Assembly (NCBI GenBank): GCA_022828595.1
Contig: JAKGHH010000001.1
Coordinates: 208,754,348 to 208,818,347 of the forward strand
DNA: 64,000 nt
Direction of reading: 5' to 3'
From: Nelumbo lutea
Lineage: Eukaryota > Streptophyta > Magnoliopsida > Proteales > Nelumbonaceae
Notes under the pieces: model-generated
What the model saw: the letters and a program-made list of their open reading frames with translations, nothing else
What the model was told of the DNA's origin: nothing
Database searches by the model: none
Position numbers and translations under genes: made by a program
Shown: positions 1 through 11,884 of the stretch, in pieces
Layout: each line of letters starts with the position of its first letter
How positions within the stretch are numbered: position 1 is the first letter of the stretch

Positions 1-1
1 G

Positions 2-2793
2 CTAGGTCATGTGTCTTTCTCCTCATTAGAAATGTTGTTTCCCGAATTGTTTAAGGGCATTCCAAGTCAGAGTCTAACCTGTGAAGTATGTCAAATGTCA
101 AAACAATGTAGAACTGTGTATCCAATTTCCAGCAATGAAATTTGTGCTCCTTTTGATTTGGTTCATTCTGATGTCTGGGGCCCTTCACCCATTGTTTCCT
201 TTGATGGCTTTCGGTACTTTATCAATTTTATTGACCACTACTCTCGTTGTACATGGATCTACTTGTTAAAAGGACGGGATGAAGTACCATGGATAACCAT
301 GGCATTTTGCAAGATGATTGAAACGCAGTTTAATAAGAAGATTAAGCAATTTAGGTCAGACATTGATGTTGAATACTTCGAAAAATCCTTGAACTTATTC
401 ATGGAAGATGCTGGCATACTACATCAGTCATCCTGTGCTTATACTCCTCAGCAGAATGGGGTTGCTGAGCGCAAGAATAGACATCTATTGGAGACAGCTC
501 AAGCCTTATTATTCCAGCACAAAGTCCCCAAGCAATACTGGTCTCAAGCTGTACTTTCTGCATCATATCTGATAAACCGGATGCCATCTAAGGTGCTGGG
601 TATGAAAACCCCTTTCTCTGTTTTGTGCCCCACTCTTCCAGACTTTCCCCTTCCTCCTTGGGTATTTGGCTGTATATGTTTCATACATGTGAAGGATCCA
701 AAGAAGACCAAGCTAGATCCTAAAGCTACAAAGGGAATATTCTTGGGGTACTCCCCTACACAAAAGGGTTACAAGTGTTATGACCCTGTCTCCAAGAGAA
801 AGTATGTCACCAGAGATGTGGTCTTCTTTGAGTCTCAACCCTATTTTCAGTCTTCTCAGAATCCTCTTAAGGGGGAGACTAGTGGGATGGAAGAGGATTC
901 TCATTCTCCCTCCTTTTTTGTTCCCCTATCTGCCTCGGGTCAATCCAGTGAGGTTCCCACTGTGCCGGTTACCTCTCCTGATGCTGCAGATGTTTCTGAA
1001 GGCTCCGGTAGGCAACAAAAAGAGATACTTAGATACAACAGAAGAAAAAGGGGCCCTCAACCTCATGACAGCAACCAGTTGGACTCGGATCAATCTGTCT
1101 CTACAATCCAAGGTAATTTCAACTCTCATACTTCTGATTTGGATCTTCCTATTGCTCTCAGTAAGCCTATCCGCTCTTGCACCACCCGACACCCCATTGC
1201 TGGTTTTGTTTCCTACTCACATTTATCTCCTACCTATCACTCCTTTGTGTCTGCTCTTTCCTCTGTGCGTGTTCCTTCTAGGTACTCAGAGGTTGTGTCT
1301 GATCCAAGGTGGAAAGAAGCTATGAATGAAGAGATGAAAGCCCTAATGAAAGCAAGAATTTGGGAATTAGTGGATCTGTCAGAGGGGAAGACCACTGTTG
1401 GGTGCAAGTGGGTGCTTACTGTAAAGCATAGGGAGGACGGGTCCATTGAAAAGTACAAGGTCAGACTTGTGGCAAAGGGGTTTACTCAGAAAGAAGGGAT
1501 TGATTACAAAGAAACCTTTGCCCCAGTAGCAAAGCTCAACACAATTCGGGTTCTATTGTCACTAGCAGCAAATTTTTCATTGGAACTTCATCAGCTGGAT
1601 GTGAAGAATGCCTTCTTAAATGGTGACCTTCATGAAGAGGTATTTATGGAACCTCCACCAGGCTATGACTTTAGTAGAAAGGTGTGCAAACTGAGGAAAG
1701 CATTATATGGGTTGAAGCAATCTCCCCGTGCATGGTTTGACAGGCTCTGTGGGGCCATGAAGAAAGTGGGGTACACTCAGAGTGGTGCAAACCATACCTT
1801 GTTCATAAGGAGACAGGATAGCAAACTTACTGCACTCATTGTTTATGTGGATGATATGGTAATTACCGGGAATGACTTGGAAGAGATAGAAAGACTGAAG
1901 GAGTTTCTAGCTTCTGAATTTAAGATCAAAGACTTGGGTCATTTGAGATATTTTCTTGGGATTGAAGTTGCCAGGTCAAGAGAGGGAATCTACATATGTC
2001 AACGGAAGTATGTTCTTGACCTCCTAGAGGAAACATGCATGATAGGGTGCAGGCCAGCAGATACTCCAATGGAACAAAATCATGGCCTATAGAAATCAGT
2101 AGGGGAGGACTACTGTGATAAAGAGAATTACCAAAATTTGGTAGGGAAGCTGATATACTTATCCCTCACTTGGCCAGATATTGCTTATGCTGTGCATGTT
2201 GTCAGTCAATTTATGCACTCTCCAAAGATCCCTCATATGAAAGCAGTTGAAAGGATTCTCAGGTACTTGAAGACTTGCCCAGGGAAGGGAATTCTCTTCA
2301 GAAAAAACAATAGAATTGAAATTGAAGCCTACACTGATGTAGATTGGGCTGGGTCTATTGGAGACGGGAAGTCAACCTTGGGTTACTGTACATTTGTGGG
2401 AGGAAACCTGGTCACATGGCGCAGTAAGAAGCAGAATGTAGTGGCTAGATCAAGTGCAGAAGCAGAGTATCGAGCTATGGCCACGGGGTTGCTGAACTCT
2501 TATGGCTCAGAACTCTTCTTAATGAACTTGGCATTAAGGCTGAAGGTCCTCTCAGGTTGTATTGTGACAATAAAGCTGCCATGAACATTGCCAACAATCC
2601 CGTGCAGCATGGCAGGACAAAACATATTGAGATTGATCGGCACTTTGTTAGAGAAAGAATTGTCTTGGGTGAACTCTGTGTGGCTTATACTCCATCTGAG
2701 ATGCAAATTGCAGATGTACTGACTAAAGGGCTGGCAACAACAAAGTTTAGGGACATGCTTGGCAAGCTAAACATGATTGATATCCATGCTTAG
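2..2793 (+). pseudogene. copia-1 pol: integrase, reverse transcriptase, RNase H (decayed)
   Basis: The frame is open from base 2 and starts in the His-Cys region before the integrase (LGHVSFSS, then CEVCQ). The integrase core shows HSDVWGP and QQNGVAERKNR. The second catalytic aspartate survives, but the usual SDNG reads SDID, and the usual FIDDYSR reads FIDHYSR. Reverse transcriptase has LDVKNAFLNGD and the catalytic YVDD near 1845-1860. A TAG stop at 2090-2092 interrupts the frame just after reverse transcriptase. The same frame then continues into RNase H (DVDWAGS, SSAEAEYRA). A one-base loss near 2486 moves the last part (YCDNKAA to the stop at 2793) to another frame. I infer a dead copy of moderate age. 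Confidence 0.93.
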
Positions 2794-2805
2794 CTTGAGG
2801 GGGAG

Positions 2806-3086
2806 TGTTGGATTGAAGTCTTTGTATGTATGAGTATTCGGCTGATAAGAGTTCTTATTAGCCTATACTTAAGTTGTCTTGTATTGGGCCTTTGTTAATG
2901 GGCCTAATCCTGTTTAATGTTTTAAGTTATCTGGGTGTCCCATCACTAATCAGGGGCATTCTAGTAACTTCCTGTATCATTGTACTACATCATAATATAA
3001 ATAATAGTACTGTCGACTGAGCAGGGCAGTTCAACATTCCAGCATCTCTTCTTCTTCCTCTTCTCTTTTCTGCTACTTCGGATACA
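2806..3086 (+). repeat. 3' LTR of copia-1
   Basis: It begins TGTTGGATTG right after the purine-rich tract and ends TTCGGATACA, the usual TG...CA borders. It is 281 bp, short as is normal for plant copia elements. The partner 5' LTR is outside the window, so the ends rest on the border dinucleotides, the tract before it, and the abrupt start of LINE coding sequence after it. Confidence 0.85.
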
Positions 3087-5786
3087 GTAATTTAGCTTTC
3101 ACTCCTGGGCCAGATGGCTTCCCCATGTTTTTCTTGCAAACTTGTAGGGACATAATCAAACTGGACTTCATGGAGGTGTTTAACGATTTTCACCATTCAG
3201 CTATCATAAACAAGGGAAACAACTCAGCTTTTATAGCCCTAAGTCCAAGAAAAGAAGGCATCTTCAAGGTAAAAGAGTTCCATCCCATAAGTTTGGTTGG
3301 AAGCATATACCAAATTGTGGCCAAGGCTTTGGAAAATAGGTTGAAAGAGGTCCTGGGGGATCTAATTTCCAAAAATCAATTTGCATTTGTGAAGGAGAGA
3401 CAAATAATAGACAGTACTCTAGTGGCCAATGAATGTTTACAAGAAAAAAGGCTTAGAAAAGGCATACGACAAAGTCAATTGAAATTTCCTCCTAGAGATT
3501 CTACAGTTAAAAGGCTTTAGCTCTAGATGGGTGTGGTGGATAAAAGGTTGTATTTGTTCTGCCTGGTTTTCAGTATTGGTGAACGGAGAGTCTAAAGGCT
3601 ACTTTAAGGCTAATCGGGGCCTTAGACAAGGATGTCCACTCTCCCCCTTATTATTTACCCTAGTTGTTGATGTGTTAAGTTGTTTCTTCCAGAGAGCAAA
3701 CATGCTTTGAAATGGTGTCAGGACTAAAGTGAATTTCTCAAAAAGTAGTTTAGTGGGAGTAAACATAAGTGAGTCTCTGTTGTTAAACTTGAAGGAGGCT
3801 CTAGGGTGCAAGGTTGAAAATTGGCCTTTCGCTATTTGGGGATGCCTTTGGGTGGGAACCCTAGAAGTGAACTTCTGGGATCTGGTGATAGAGAAGTGTG
3901 AAAAAAGGCTGGGCACATGGAAGAAGAATTACCTATCAAAGGGTGGTAGGTTGACATTAATCAAGGCTTCTTTGGCTAGTCTGGCCATCTATTATCTTTC
4001 AGTGTTCTTAGTCCCAGCAAAAATCAGAAACAGAATTGAAAAACTTCAACGTGATTTTTTGTGGGAAGGGGGTGGTGATCAAAAGAATCATCTAGTTGGT
4101 CGGGATCAGTTTTGCAAACTCAAGGAAACTGGGGGCCTTGGCATTGGACACATCAAGGAGAGGAATCAAGCCCTTTTAGGGAAGTGGTTATGGAGATTCC
4201 CAGTTGAGACAGATGCTATGTGGACTTCCATCATCAGCAGTAAGTACGGAAGACACACCAATGGTTGGGATAGCAAAGTGCAACTGAACCAGGTAAAAGC
4301 TTCAAACCCTTGGAAAGGTATCTCTTCAACCTACTCCTCTTTCTTTTCTTTCATCAAATACAAAGTGGGTAATGGACTGAAAATCAAATTTTGGAATGAC
4401 CTTTGGTGGGGGCAGATACCTTGGCAAACACTTTTCCCTGCCTGTTCAACCTATCTTTCCAAAGAAATCACTGTCAACTCCTGTATCCAACCCTCACCCT
4501 CTGGGTCTAATTGGAACCTAAACTTCAGAAGATCTTTAAGAAATTCAGAGATTGATGAGAGAAAACCTTTTTAATTCTCTAAGTGAGGTCTACATCACCC
4601 CACTAAATCCAGACAAAAGCATTTGGAAACTTCAACCTGATGGCAAATTCTCGACTAAGTCCTTTTTTAGAGCCTTGGTTTCGGATTCCTCCATTTCTAG
4701 TTTTCCCCACAAGAGCGTCTGGTGCTCCAATATTCCCCCAAGAGTATCTTTCTTTGTTTGGGAGGCCTGTCTTCACAAAATCAACCCTTGTGACTTGGTT
4801 CAAAAGAAGAACAGAGGAAGGTTGTTCATCTCCTCCCATGCTTACCCCTTATGTCTGAAAGAAGGTGAGTCAACTAATCACCTCTTTCTACACTGCCCAG
4901 AAACAAGAAAAATCTGGTTCTATTTTCTTAATCTTGCAGGCTACAGCTGGGTATTTCCTAAAAGCCTAATGGATTTTCTATGTCCATGGAGGGGCAGTGG
5001 TCTTGGAAGCAGGGGGGAAATTTACTGGTGTACAATTGCCCAAGCAGTGTTGTGGTGCATTTGGGAAGAAAGAAACAACCGCCTCTTTGAAAACAAAACC
5101 AGATCTATTGAAGATTTACTCTCTCACATTACTTTTCAGGGCAATCTTTGGGTCTCCATTTCAGCAGAATTCAAAGGCATCTCTGAATGATTTACAAAGA
5201 AATCTGGGGGAAATCCTCTTCTCTTCACTAAGACATTCTAACAGGGCAAACACTATTCCTGCAAGACTGTTATCAGAGCTAACTTTAAACTTTGATGGCA
5301 GTGCTTCGGGAAACCCTGGAGTTGCTGGAATAGGTGGAGTTTTTAGAGGGAGTGAGGAGAGCATCATGTGGGCGTATAGTGGCCCAATCGGGGTGGCTGA
5401 GTCTTCAAAAGCAGAAACCATGGCTGCACTCACAGGTCTTCGAATCGCTAAAGAGAGGTCTGCTCTAACCATTAAAGGAGACTCAACAAATACAATAAGA
5501 TGGTTAGGGGAGAAAGAGGGAGGAGGCCCTTGGAGACTAGATCATTACATGGCTGAAGCCAGAGATATTCTGAACACCATGACTGTAAACATACTCTGGA
5601 TTCCCAGAGAATTAAATACTATAGCTGATGGTTTAGCTAAATCGGGTACCCTTAGGGAAGTCATGTACAGTGAAAGAAATCTGTCCCTGTAATTTCCTTT
5701 TGTTGGTTCAGCTGTAGCATGTACGTTTCCCCATGTACCTGTCTTCTTTTCTAATATAATCAGTTAACTTTTTCTCAAAACAAAAA
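3087..5786 (+). mobile_element. L1-like non-LTR retrotransposon ORF2 relic (LINE-1)
   Basis: This is the 3' part of a plant L1 ORF2 in several frames. Reverse-transcriptase blocks are readable: GPDGFP near 3107, FHPISLVGSIYQI near 3280, NRGLRQGCPLSPLLF near 3612-3660. The zinc-binding domain of reverse transcriptase follows (about 4630-5000), with HKINPCDLVQKKN and CLKEGESTNHLFLHC. An RNase H domain (about 5280-5690) keeps its acidic residues in FDGSASGNPG, SSKAETMA, KGDSTN and ADGLAKSG. A block of the reverse transcriptase is missing near 3706: sequence jumps from FQRANM to CFEMVSGLK, so the catalytic Y/FADD box is deleted. At least three frame changes are present. The 3' end is an A-rich tail at about 5778-5786. 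Copia-1 interrupts it on the left. Confidence 0.92.
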
Positions 5787-5956
5787 TCCGGTGATACAAT
5801 TCTGTTCTATGAGGGTGTTCGTGTGGAAATGGTGAGGAATTTGAGTTGATGATTGATTAGAGAAAGAGTGGAATTGCAGGGATCAACTTGGAAGGAGAAT
5901 TGCTATGGTTTGTTGTGCTGCTGGGCTGTGAGGTTAGAAGTTGGCCTGTAGTCATA

Positions 5957-6511
5957 ACATAGTTGAGGCGCCAAGGTGAGGCTAGGCAACAGGGGGGGCA
6001 CTTTGTCGCCTAGTAACCTAGGCGATGGATTTAAAAAACATATATTCTGGGGTAGTTCCCTAGGTTCCATAGCCAAATTTCCTTAGTTATTATCCATAGA
6101 AAAGTATAAAGTTCATGTTAAAGTATAGAAAATCAACATATTCATGAGAAGAAAAAGAAGAAAGAAAAGTAAAAAATATAGGGGCTGAACCCCTATTTTT
6201 TATAAGAAACTGTGTTGATTAGACAAAATTTTAAGTTTTTCCTTACTTATTGGTCCAAGTTTTGAAGTCTTTGAGGGTTCAATACAACATATAGCAATAT
6301 GTGTTGATTAAACCCTAACAAATAAGAAATAATAATAAACAATAATATATAAACATAAAAAATAATATTTTAGTTTAATGATGTCTATTTTATATTTATG
6401 ATTTCAAAAAATTAAGAATATAAAAGTATTTTATAACACAATGTACAAAACTACTTGGTGATTAAGTGGGGTGAGCCTCCAAGAGTGCCTTGTTGCCTTG
6501 ACAACTATGCT
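5957..6511. mobile_element. Mutator-like MITE with 9-bp target duplication
   Basis: Imperfect terminal inverted repeats are visible. The left end reads ACATAGTTGAGGCGCCAAGG, and the right end, read on the opposite strand, starts AGCATAGTTGTCAAGGC. The flanks are TGTAGTCATA (5947-5956) and TGTAGTATA (6512-6520), a 9-bp duplication with one extra base on the left. That length is typical of Mutator-like elements. The interior is AT-rich and has no coding sequence. The 555-bp element lies immediately left of the LINE-2 stub. Confidence 0.72.
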
Positions 6512-6517
6512 TGTAGT

Positions 6518-6541
6518 ATACTTAGGTTTTCCTTTGAGAGG
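6518..6541 (+). mobile_element. LINE-2 left stub, split by copia-2
   Basis: These bases translate as YLGFPLRG, which corresponds to the conserved YLGVPLGG block of plant L1 ORF2. The next expected residues (NPRS) appear at 11889 onward, on the far side of copia-2. LINE-2 is therefore 5'-truncated to about this point and was then split by the copia insertion. Confidence 0.75.
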
Positions 6542-6828
6542 TGTTAGCATAGGGGTATTTCTGTCTTTATACCTTGATTGATGTTGCTGATCTGTAATAT
6601 TGTGTTGAAATATGTGCTCTTAACTTAAGTAAGGGCACATAGGTCTTTTCAGTTATGTTTTAATAATAATATAAATACTTACTGGCCAAATGGGAGAAGT
6701 CAAGTTGACTCTTTCAGTTCGAACCAGAATTCTCTCTTCTCTCTTTCTCTCTTTCTCTATCACTCTTTCTTCTTCTACATAACTGAACTCAGTCAGGCCA
6801 AACTCTAAGGCAGACCTGAATTCTAACA
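6542..6828 (+). repeat. 5' LTR of copia-2
   Basis: It begins TGTTAGCATAGGGG and ends GAATTCTAACA. It matches the 3' LTR closely outside two length differences. This copy retains about 73 bp (about 6573-6645) that the 3' LTR lacks, and a shorter TCTTTC microsatellite. The stretch TAATAATAATATAAATACTTAC near 6660-6680 is a plausible TATA region. Confidence 0.93.
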
Positions 6829-6840
6829 TGGTATCAGAGC
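6829..6840 (+). promoter_or_regulatory. Primer binding site of copia-2
   Basis: TGGTATCAGAGC directly follows the 5' LTR. It is the standard plant copia primer site, complementary to the 3' end of initiator methionine tRNA, which primes minus-strand synthesis. Confidence 0.93.
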
Positions 6841-7389
6841 AGGTTAAATCTGCCTAGATTTCTGCTTGCCTAGGGTTGAAAATGAGTGATCGCCCTCTTC
6901 CCTTGGGGGTTTCTATGCCTCCAATCAGGTCGTATGTGGTCGGTTGCTGTGATTTTTGAGATCGCCCTCTCCTAGTAGAGGAAGAATAGAGGGCCAAACT
7001 GTGTGTGGCTGTTGTGTGTGAAGCGGCTGTTGTGTGTGGACTGCTCTCCTGCTCGCATGGGTGTTACTTCAGCGATAAGGTAAGAGATTTCAGTTCTTGA
7101 TATCAGTTATGGATTAAATAGGAGGTATGTTTCAGATCATTTGCTAGTGTTTCGGCCAGTAAGCGCTAGGGTTTATGCTGGTTTCTTTGTGCATGTTGAA
7201 GGAAGAGATATGATCATATAGTGGTGAGATTTCAGGTAGTTGTAGGAGCAGGGTTTGTGGTGTAAAGAGCACACATTCCAACAACAATTAGTGCTACAAT
7301 CAGTGTGACAGGTGTGACCTAGTGGTGTGTAGTGTGCAGATCTCAGTGATAATAGAATTCAGCAAGTGTGCAAAATTGGTGATAACATA
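6841..7389 (+). other. Untranslated leader of copia-2
   Basis: This stretch lies between the primer site and the gag start. It has no long open frame. It is the expected place for packaging signals, but none can be pointed to. Confidence 0.6.
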
Positions 7390-10300
7390 ATGGGAGACAG
7401 TAATGATTATAAACCTAGTGTGATGGTGCCTACAGACTACCTGAATGTTCAGATGACCTCCATTAAGTTAAATGGAGAGAATTATGTGCCTTGGGCTAAA
7501 TCCGTTGAAGTCTTTCTAAAGGAAAAGAAGAAGGTAAAACATATCAGAGAGGAGAAATCCTCCTCTGACTCTCACGAGTATGAAGATTGGGAGCAAGAGG
7601 ACGCTCAGATCATCACATGGTTGTGGAACAGTATGGAACTCAGGATTAGTGTGAACTTCATGTTCCTTGATACTGCTAAAGACGTGTGGGACCATGCGAA
7701 AAAATTGTATTTGGGGCAGAACAATACAACCAGAGTTTATCAGCTTTATCAAGAGTACTTTAATCTGCAACAGGGCAATCAAAGTCTTGAGGAGTACTAT
7801 GCCAACATGAGGAACATACGTAATGAGTTGAATGTCTATCATCCTCTCACTTCTGATGTTAAGATTCAGCAACAACAGAGAGAGCAGCTTGATGTGACTA
7901 GATTTTTTGTGGGACTAAAGTTTGAATATGAACCAGTACGGGCTCAGATATTAGGGGGATCAGCTCTTCCGTCCCTAGAAGAGGTATTTGCTCGACTTCG
8001 GAGGATTTCTATCGGATCTACTAAGAACTCTAATATCTCAGATAGATCGGCCTTTGCTGCATCGAGAGGCCGTGGTGGTAGAGGTGGAGCTCGGGGAGCT
8101 CAGTCTGGCCGTGGTGTTGGTAGTGGTTCTGCATATGGCCGAAGTGGCAATGGTGGGTCTCCTTATAATCGTGGTGGTGGTCGTACTGGGAGTAGAGATT
8201 CAGGGGGAGCCCGTGGTAGAGGACGTAGCTCAGGCCCGAGGAAGTGCACTCATTGTGGTATGGATGGACATTCCATCAACTATTGTTATGATTTACATGG
8301 TCCTCCCTCAACCTGGGCCAATCATGCCACGACCGGTGACTCAAGTTCCAGCTTTAAACAGAAGAATCATTCATCTGACCAGTTGCCTCCTACATCCACA
8401 GATGGTCCCATGAAGGAGATGGTGAGTGTTCCCCGTGATGAATATGAGAGGTTTATCCAATCACAGCAGAACACGACAACTTTTGCTCACTCAGGTATAG
8501 CTTGTCTGGCATCTACACCCAATCCCTGGATCATTGACTCTGGAGCCTCCGATCACATGATTGGAACTCCAGGTGTGTTTTCCTCCTTATCTCATTGCAC
8601 AACATCACAATCTGTCACCCTTGCTAATGGTTCCGCATCCTCAATTTGTGGTGTTGGTAATGTTGACATAGATCCTGTATCCCTCTCATCAGTTCAGTAT
8701 GTTCCTAAATTGCCTTTTAACCTTATGTCTGTTAGTAAGTTGACCAAATCACTTAACTGCTCCATTACCTTTTATCCTTCTATGTGTGTCTTTCAGGATC
8801 TCAAGACGGGGATGAAGATTGGTGGAGGGCATGAAGCAAGTGGATTGTATTATCTTGACGGTGGTGGTGGTAGAACTTCAACAGCTCTCCAGTCATCTCT
8901 TTCTCCTCTCCAGTGGCACTGCCGATTTGGTCATCTATCGCTCAAAGTCTTGAAGTCCTTGGTTTCGTCCTTGAGTCAGCTTTCTGTTTTGGATTGTGAG
9001 TCGTGTCAATTTGGGAAACACCATCGTGTTCCCTTTAGTTCTAGGGTTGATAACCGTGTGTCGAGTCCTTTTTCTTTAGTTCATTCAGATGTTTGGGGTC
9101 CTTATAAGGTAATGTCATATAATGGATACAGATATTTTGTCATTTTTGTGGATGACTTTTCAAGGATGACGTGGCTCTATTTAATGAAAGAAAGAAGTGA
9201 ATTGTTTACCATTTTCCAAAAATTTTATGCTGAAATTCGTAATCAATTTGGTACCCACATCAAAGTTTTTCTTTTTGATAATGGCCGCGAATATTTATCC
9301 TCATCATTTCAGGAATACTTGGACCAACACGGCATTATACATCAGACCTCGTGTACCTACACCCCACAACAAAACGGGGTGGCTGAGAGAAAGAATCGCC
9401 ATCTCCTTGAAACAGCAAGATCCCTAATGCATCACATGCATGTTTCCAAACCTTTTTGGAGTGATGCAGTGCTTACCTCTTGTTTTTTGATTAATCGGAT
9501 GCCCACGTTCATACTTGATGGTCAGTCTCCGTTTCAGGTCTTGTTTTCCTCTTTGTCTCCGTTCCCTCTTACGCTGAGAGTTTTTGGGTGTGTCTGTTTT
9601 GTCCATCATCTGGGTCCTGGGAACGACAAGTTTGATGCCCGTTCTCTCAAGTGCATCTTCCTTGGCTATTCTCGGACCCAGAAAGGGTATATGTGTTACC
9701 ATCCTGGTTCTCGACGGTCCTTTGTGTGTGCTGATGTCGGTTTCTTCGAGTCTACTCCGTTCTTTTTGGGGTCTGGTGATGCTTCTTCCTCCTCATCACC
9801 TCCTCCCCTTCCACTTCTCGTTGTCGATCCTCAGTTTGTTCCAGTTGTGACCAAATCCTTGCCTCCGGTGCCACCACCTGTTGAACGCCCACCTATCCGT
9901 TATGTGTATACACATCGCCCACGTGCACCGGCTACTACTCCAACTACATCTCCGTCGACGGATCCGGCACCAGAACCCCAGTTGGCATCTGAGATTGATC
10001 TACCCATTGCTTTGCGGAAAGGTAAATGTACTTGCACCCTTCATCCCATTTCTAATTATGTCTCTTACTCACCTTTCCGCTTCCCATCGCCAGTTTGTTA
10101 CCTTGTTATCATCAGTTATTGTTCCTAAAGATGTCCAGGAAGCCCTTGCCTCTCCAGGGTGGTGTCGTGCCATGGAAGAACTCTTAGCCCTTCATCATAA
10201 TCATACTTGGGACCTCGCTGCTCTTCCTCCTAGGAAGCAAGCTGTTGGTTGCAAGTGGGTTTATACGGTTAAGTACCTGCCTGATGGTAGTGTTGAACGC

Positions 10301-11656
10301 CTGAAAGCGCGATTAGTTGCAAAAGGGTACTCCCAAACCTATGGCATTGACTACACAGAGACCTTCTCACCAATTGCTAAGATAGGGTCAGTTCGTGTTG
10401 TGATCTCTCTTGCAGCCATGTATGAGTGGCCACTATATCAGCTTGATATCAAGAATGCCTTTTTGCATGGTGACTTACTCGAGGAAGTCTACATGGAGCA
10501 ACCTCCAGGGTTTGTTGCTCAGGGGGAGGATGGTAAGGTGTGCAGACTAAGGAAGGCTATATATGGGCTTAAACAGTCTCCTCGAGCATGGTTTGGTAGG
10601 TTCAGTGAGGTGGTAAAGAAGTTTGGCATGAAGCAGTGCAAGGTTGACCATTCTGTATTTAGTCATGACTCTCCGAGAGGAAAAATACTGTTGGTGGTGT
10701 ATGTAGATGATATTGTTATTACTGGGAATGATAACATTGGTATTGATAGGCTGAAGACTTATCTGCAGGATCACTTTCAGACAAAGGATCTGAGTAAACT
10801 AAAATACTTCTTGGGGATAGAGGTAGCGAGATCCAAGTATGGGATTAACCTGTGCCAGAGGAAGTATGTGCTTGATTTGCTGGAAGAAACAAGCTTGTTG
10901 GGTGCCAAACCAGCTAAAACACCCATGGACACAAATACCAAGCTAAGCAGTGATATGGGTGAAGTGTTTGAAGACCCTGGCAGATACCGACGACTTGTGG
11001 GCAAACTGAACTACCTAACCATTACTAGACCAGACATCTCATTTGCAGTTAGTGTGGTAAGCCAGTTCATGCAAAAACCTCTGACTCCTCATTGGAATGC
11101 GGTTCTGAGAATTGTGAAGTATCTAAAAGGGGCCCTGGGTCGCGGTCTGATATACAAGAGTGGGGGAAAACTTGAAATAGAAGGGTATTCTGATGCTGAT
11201 TGGGCCGGTTCTATGTCTGATAGGCGGTCTACTACAGGGTATTGCACGTTTCTGGGAGGTAACCTAGTGACATGGAAAAGTAAGAAGCAGACGGTTGTGG
11301 CAAGAAGTAGTGCAGAGGCAGAATATAGGGCTATGGCGCATACCGCTTGTGAATTAGTGTGGCTAAGGAACCTTCTACAGGAAGTAGGGTACAACATTAA
11401 CACTCCAATAAAGCTCTATTGTGATAATCAGGCTACAGTTTATATCTCCTCTAATCCAGTGTTTCATGAAAGAACCAAGCACATTGAGGTTGACTGTCAC
11501 TTTGTGAGGGAGAAGGTGCTGAATGGAGAGCTTGACACTACACATGTTAATACAAGAAATCAGTGGGCTAACTTATTTACAAAAGGCTTGAGTCGGGGAA
11601 GAGTGGACTACATATGTAACAAGCTGGGAGTATATGATATATACTCACCAGCTTGA
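7390..11656 (+). pseudogene. copia-2 gag-pol polyprotein with one frameshift
   Basis: ATG at 7390 is preferred over an in-frame GTG at 7366. Domains in order: Gag with GENYVPWAKSVEVFL; a Gly/Arg-rich stretch; the zinc knuckle CTHCGMDGHSINYC (from residue about 286); protease DSGA (residue about 383); the His-Cys zinc region WHCRFGH to CESCQ; integrase with D567 (HSDVWGP), D630 (DNG) and E666 (GVAERKNR). The frame then breaks at 10066-10071. Comparison with copia-1 suggests loss of a CA pair from the codons for SYSH. Reverse transcriptase continues in the other frame with LDIKNAFLHGD and YVDD (10700-10711). RNase H follows (DADWAGS, SSAEAEYRAMA, YCDNQA) to the stop at 11654-11656. Apart from this break, both frames are intact. 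Confidence 0.93.
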
Positions 11657-11662
11657 GGGGAG
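11655..11662 (+). promoter_or_regulatory. Polypurine tract of copia-2
   Basis: GAGGGGAG lies right before the 3' LTR and overlaps the pol stop. It is the expected plus-strand primer. Confidence 0.85.
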
Positions 11663-11884
11663 TGTTAGCGTAGGGGTATTTCTGTCTTTATACTTTTCAG
11701 TTATGTTTTAATAATAATATAAATACTTACTAGCCGAATGGGAGAAGTCAAGTTGACTCTTTCAGTTCGAACCAGAATTCTCTCTTCTCTCTTTCTCTCT
11801 TTCTCTCTTTCTCTATCACTCTTTCTTCTTCTACATAATTGAACTCAGTCAGGCCGAACTCTAAGGCAGACCTGAATTCTAACA
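11663..11884 (+). repeat. 3' LTR of copia-2, internally deleted
   Basis: It has the same borders as the 5' LTR (TGTTAGC ... TCTAACA). Relative to the 5' copy, TTTATAC joins straight to TTTTCAG, removing about 73 bp. The TCTTTC tract is 8 bp longer. The two LTRs are identical at integration, so these changes came after insertion. Confidence 0.93.

Larger units (their letters stand above)
1..3086 (+). mobile_element. Ty1/copia LTR retrotransposon, 3' portion (copia-1)
   Basis: The left edge of the window cuts this element. What remains is the end of the pre-integrase zinc region, integrase, reverse transcriptase and RNase H, then a polypurine tract (2797-2805) and a 3' LTR. The order integrase then reverse transcriptase defines the copia superfamily. 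The element lies directly against the reverse-transcriptase coding sequence of a LINE that begins at 3087, so it probably inserted into that LINE. GTAAT at 3087-3091 would be the right copy of the 5-bp target duplication, but the left copy is outside the window. The coding region is broken, so this copy is not autonomous. Confidence 0.93.
6542..11884 (+). mobile_element. Nearly complete Ty1/copia retrotransposon (copia-2)
   Basis: All the parts of a full copia element are present in order: 5' LTR (6542-6828), primer binding site (6829-6840), leader, gag-pol (7390-11656), polypurine tract (11655-11662) and 3' LTR (11663-11884). The flanks AGAGG (6537-6541) and GGAGG (11885-11889) match at four of five positions and look like the 5-bp target duplication. 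The host sequence is LINE-2, whose reading frame resumes after the element. The element is 5.3 kb, normal for plant copia. One small frameshift in pol and a deletion in the 3' LTR are the main damage, so it is comparatively young. Confidence 0.96.

Noticed and set aside
9881..10128. Overlap of the two copia-2 frames as a programmed frameshift
   Set aside because: The conserved residues jump cleanly from one frame to the other at 10066-10071 as expected for a small deletion. The homologous place in copia-1 reads through in one frame with SYSHLS, and copia elements normally use a single frame here.
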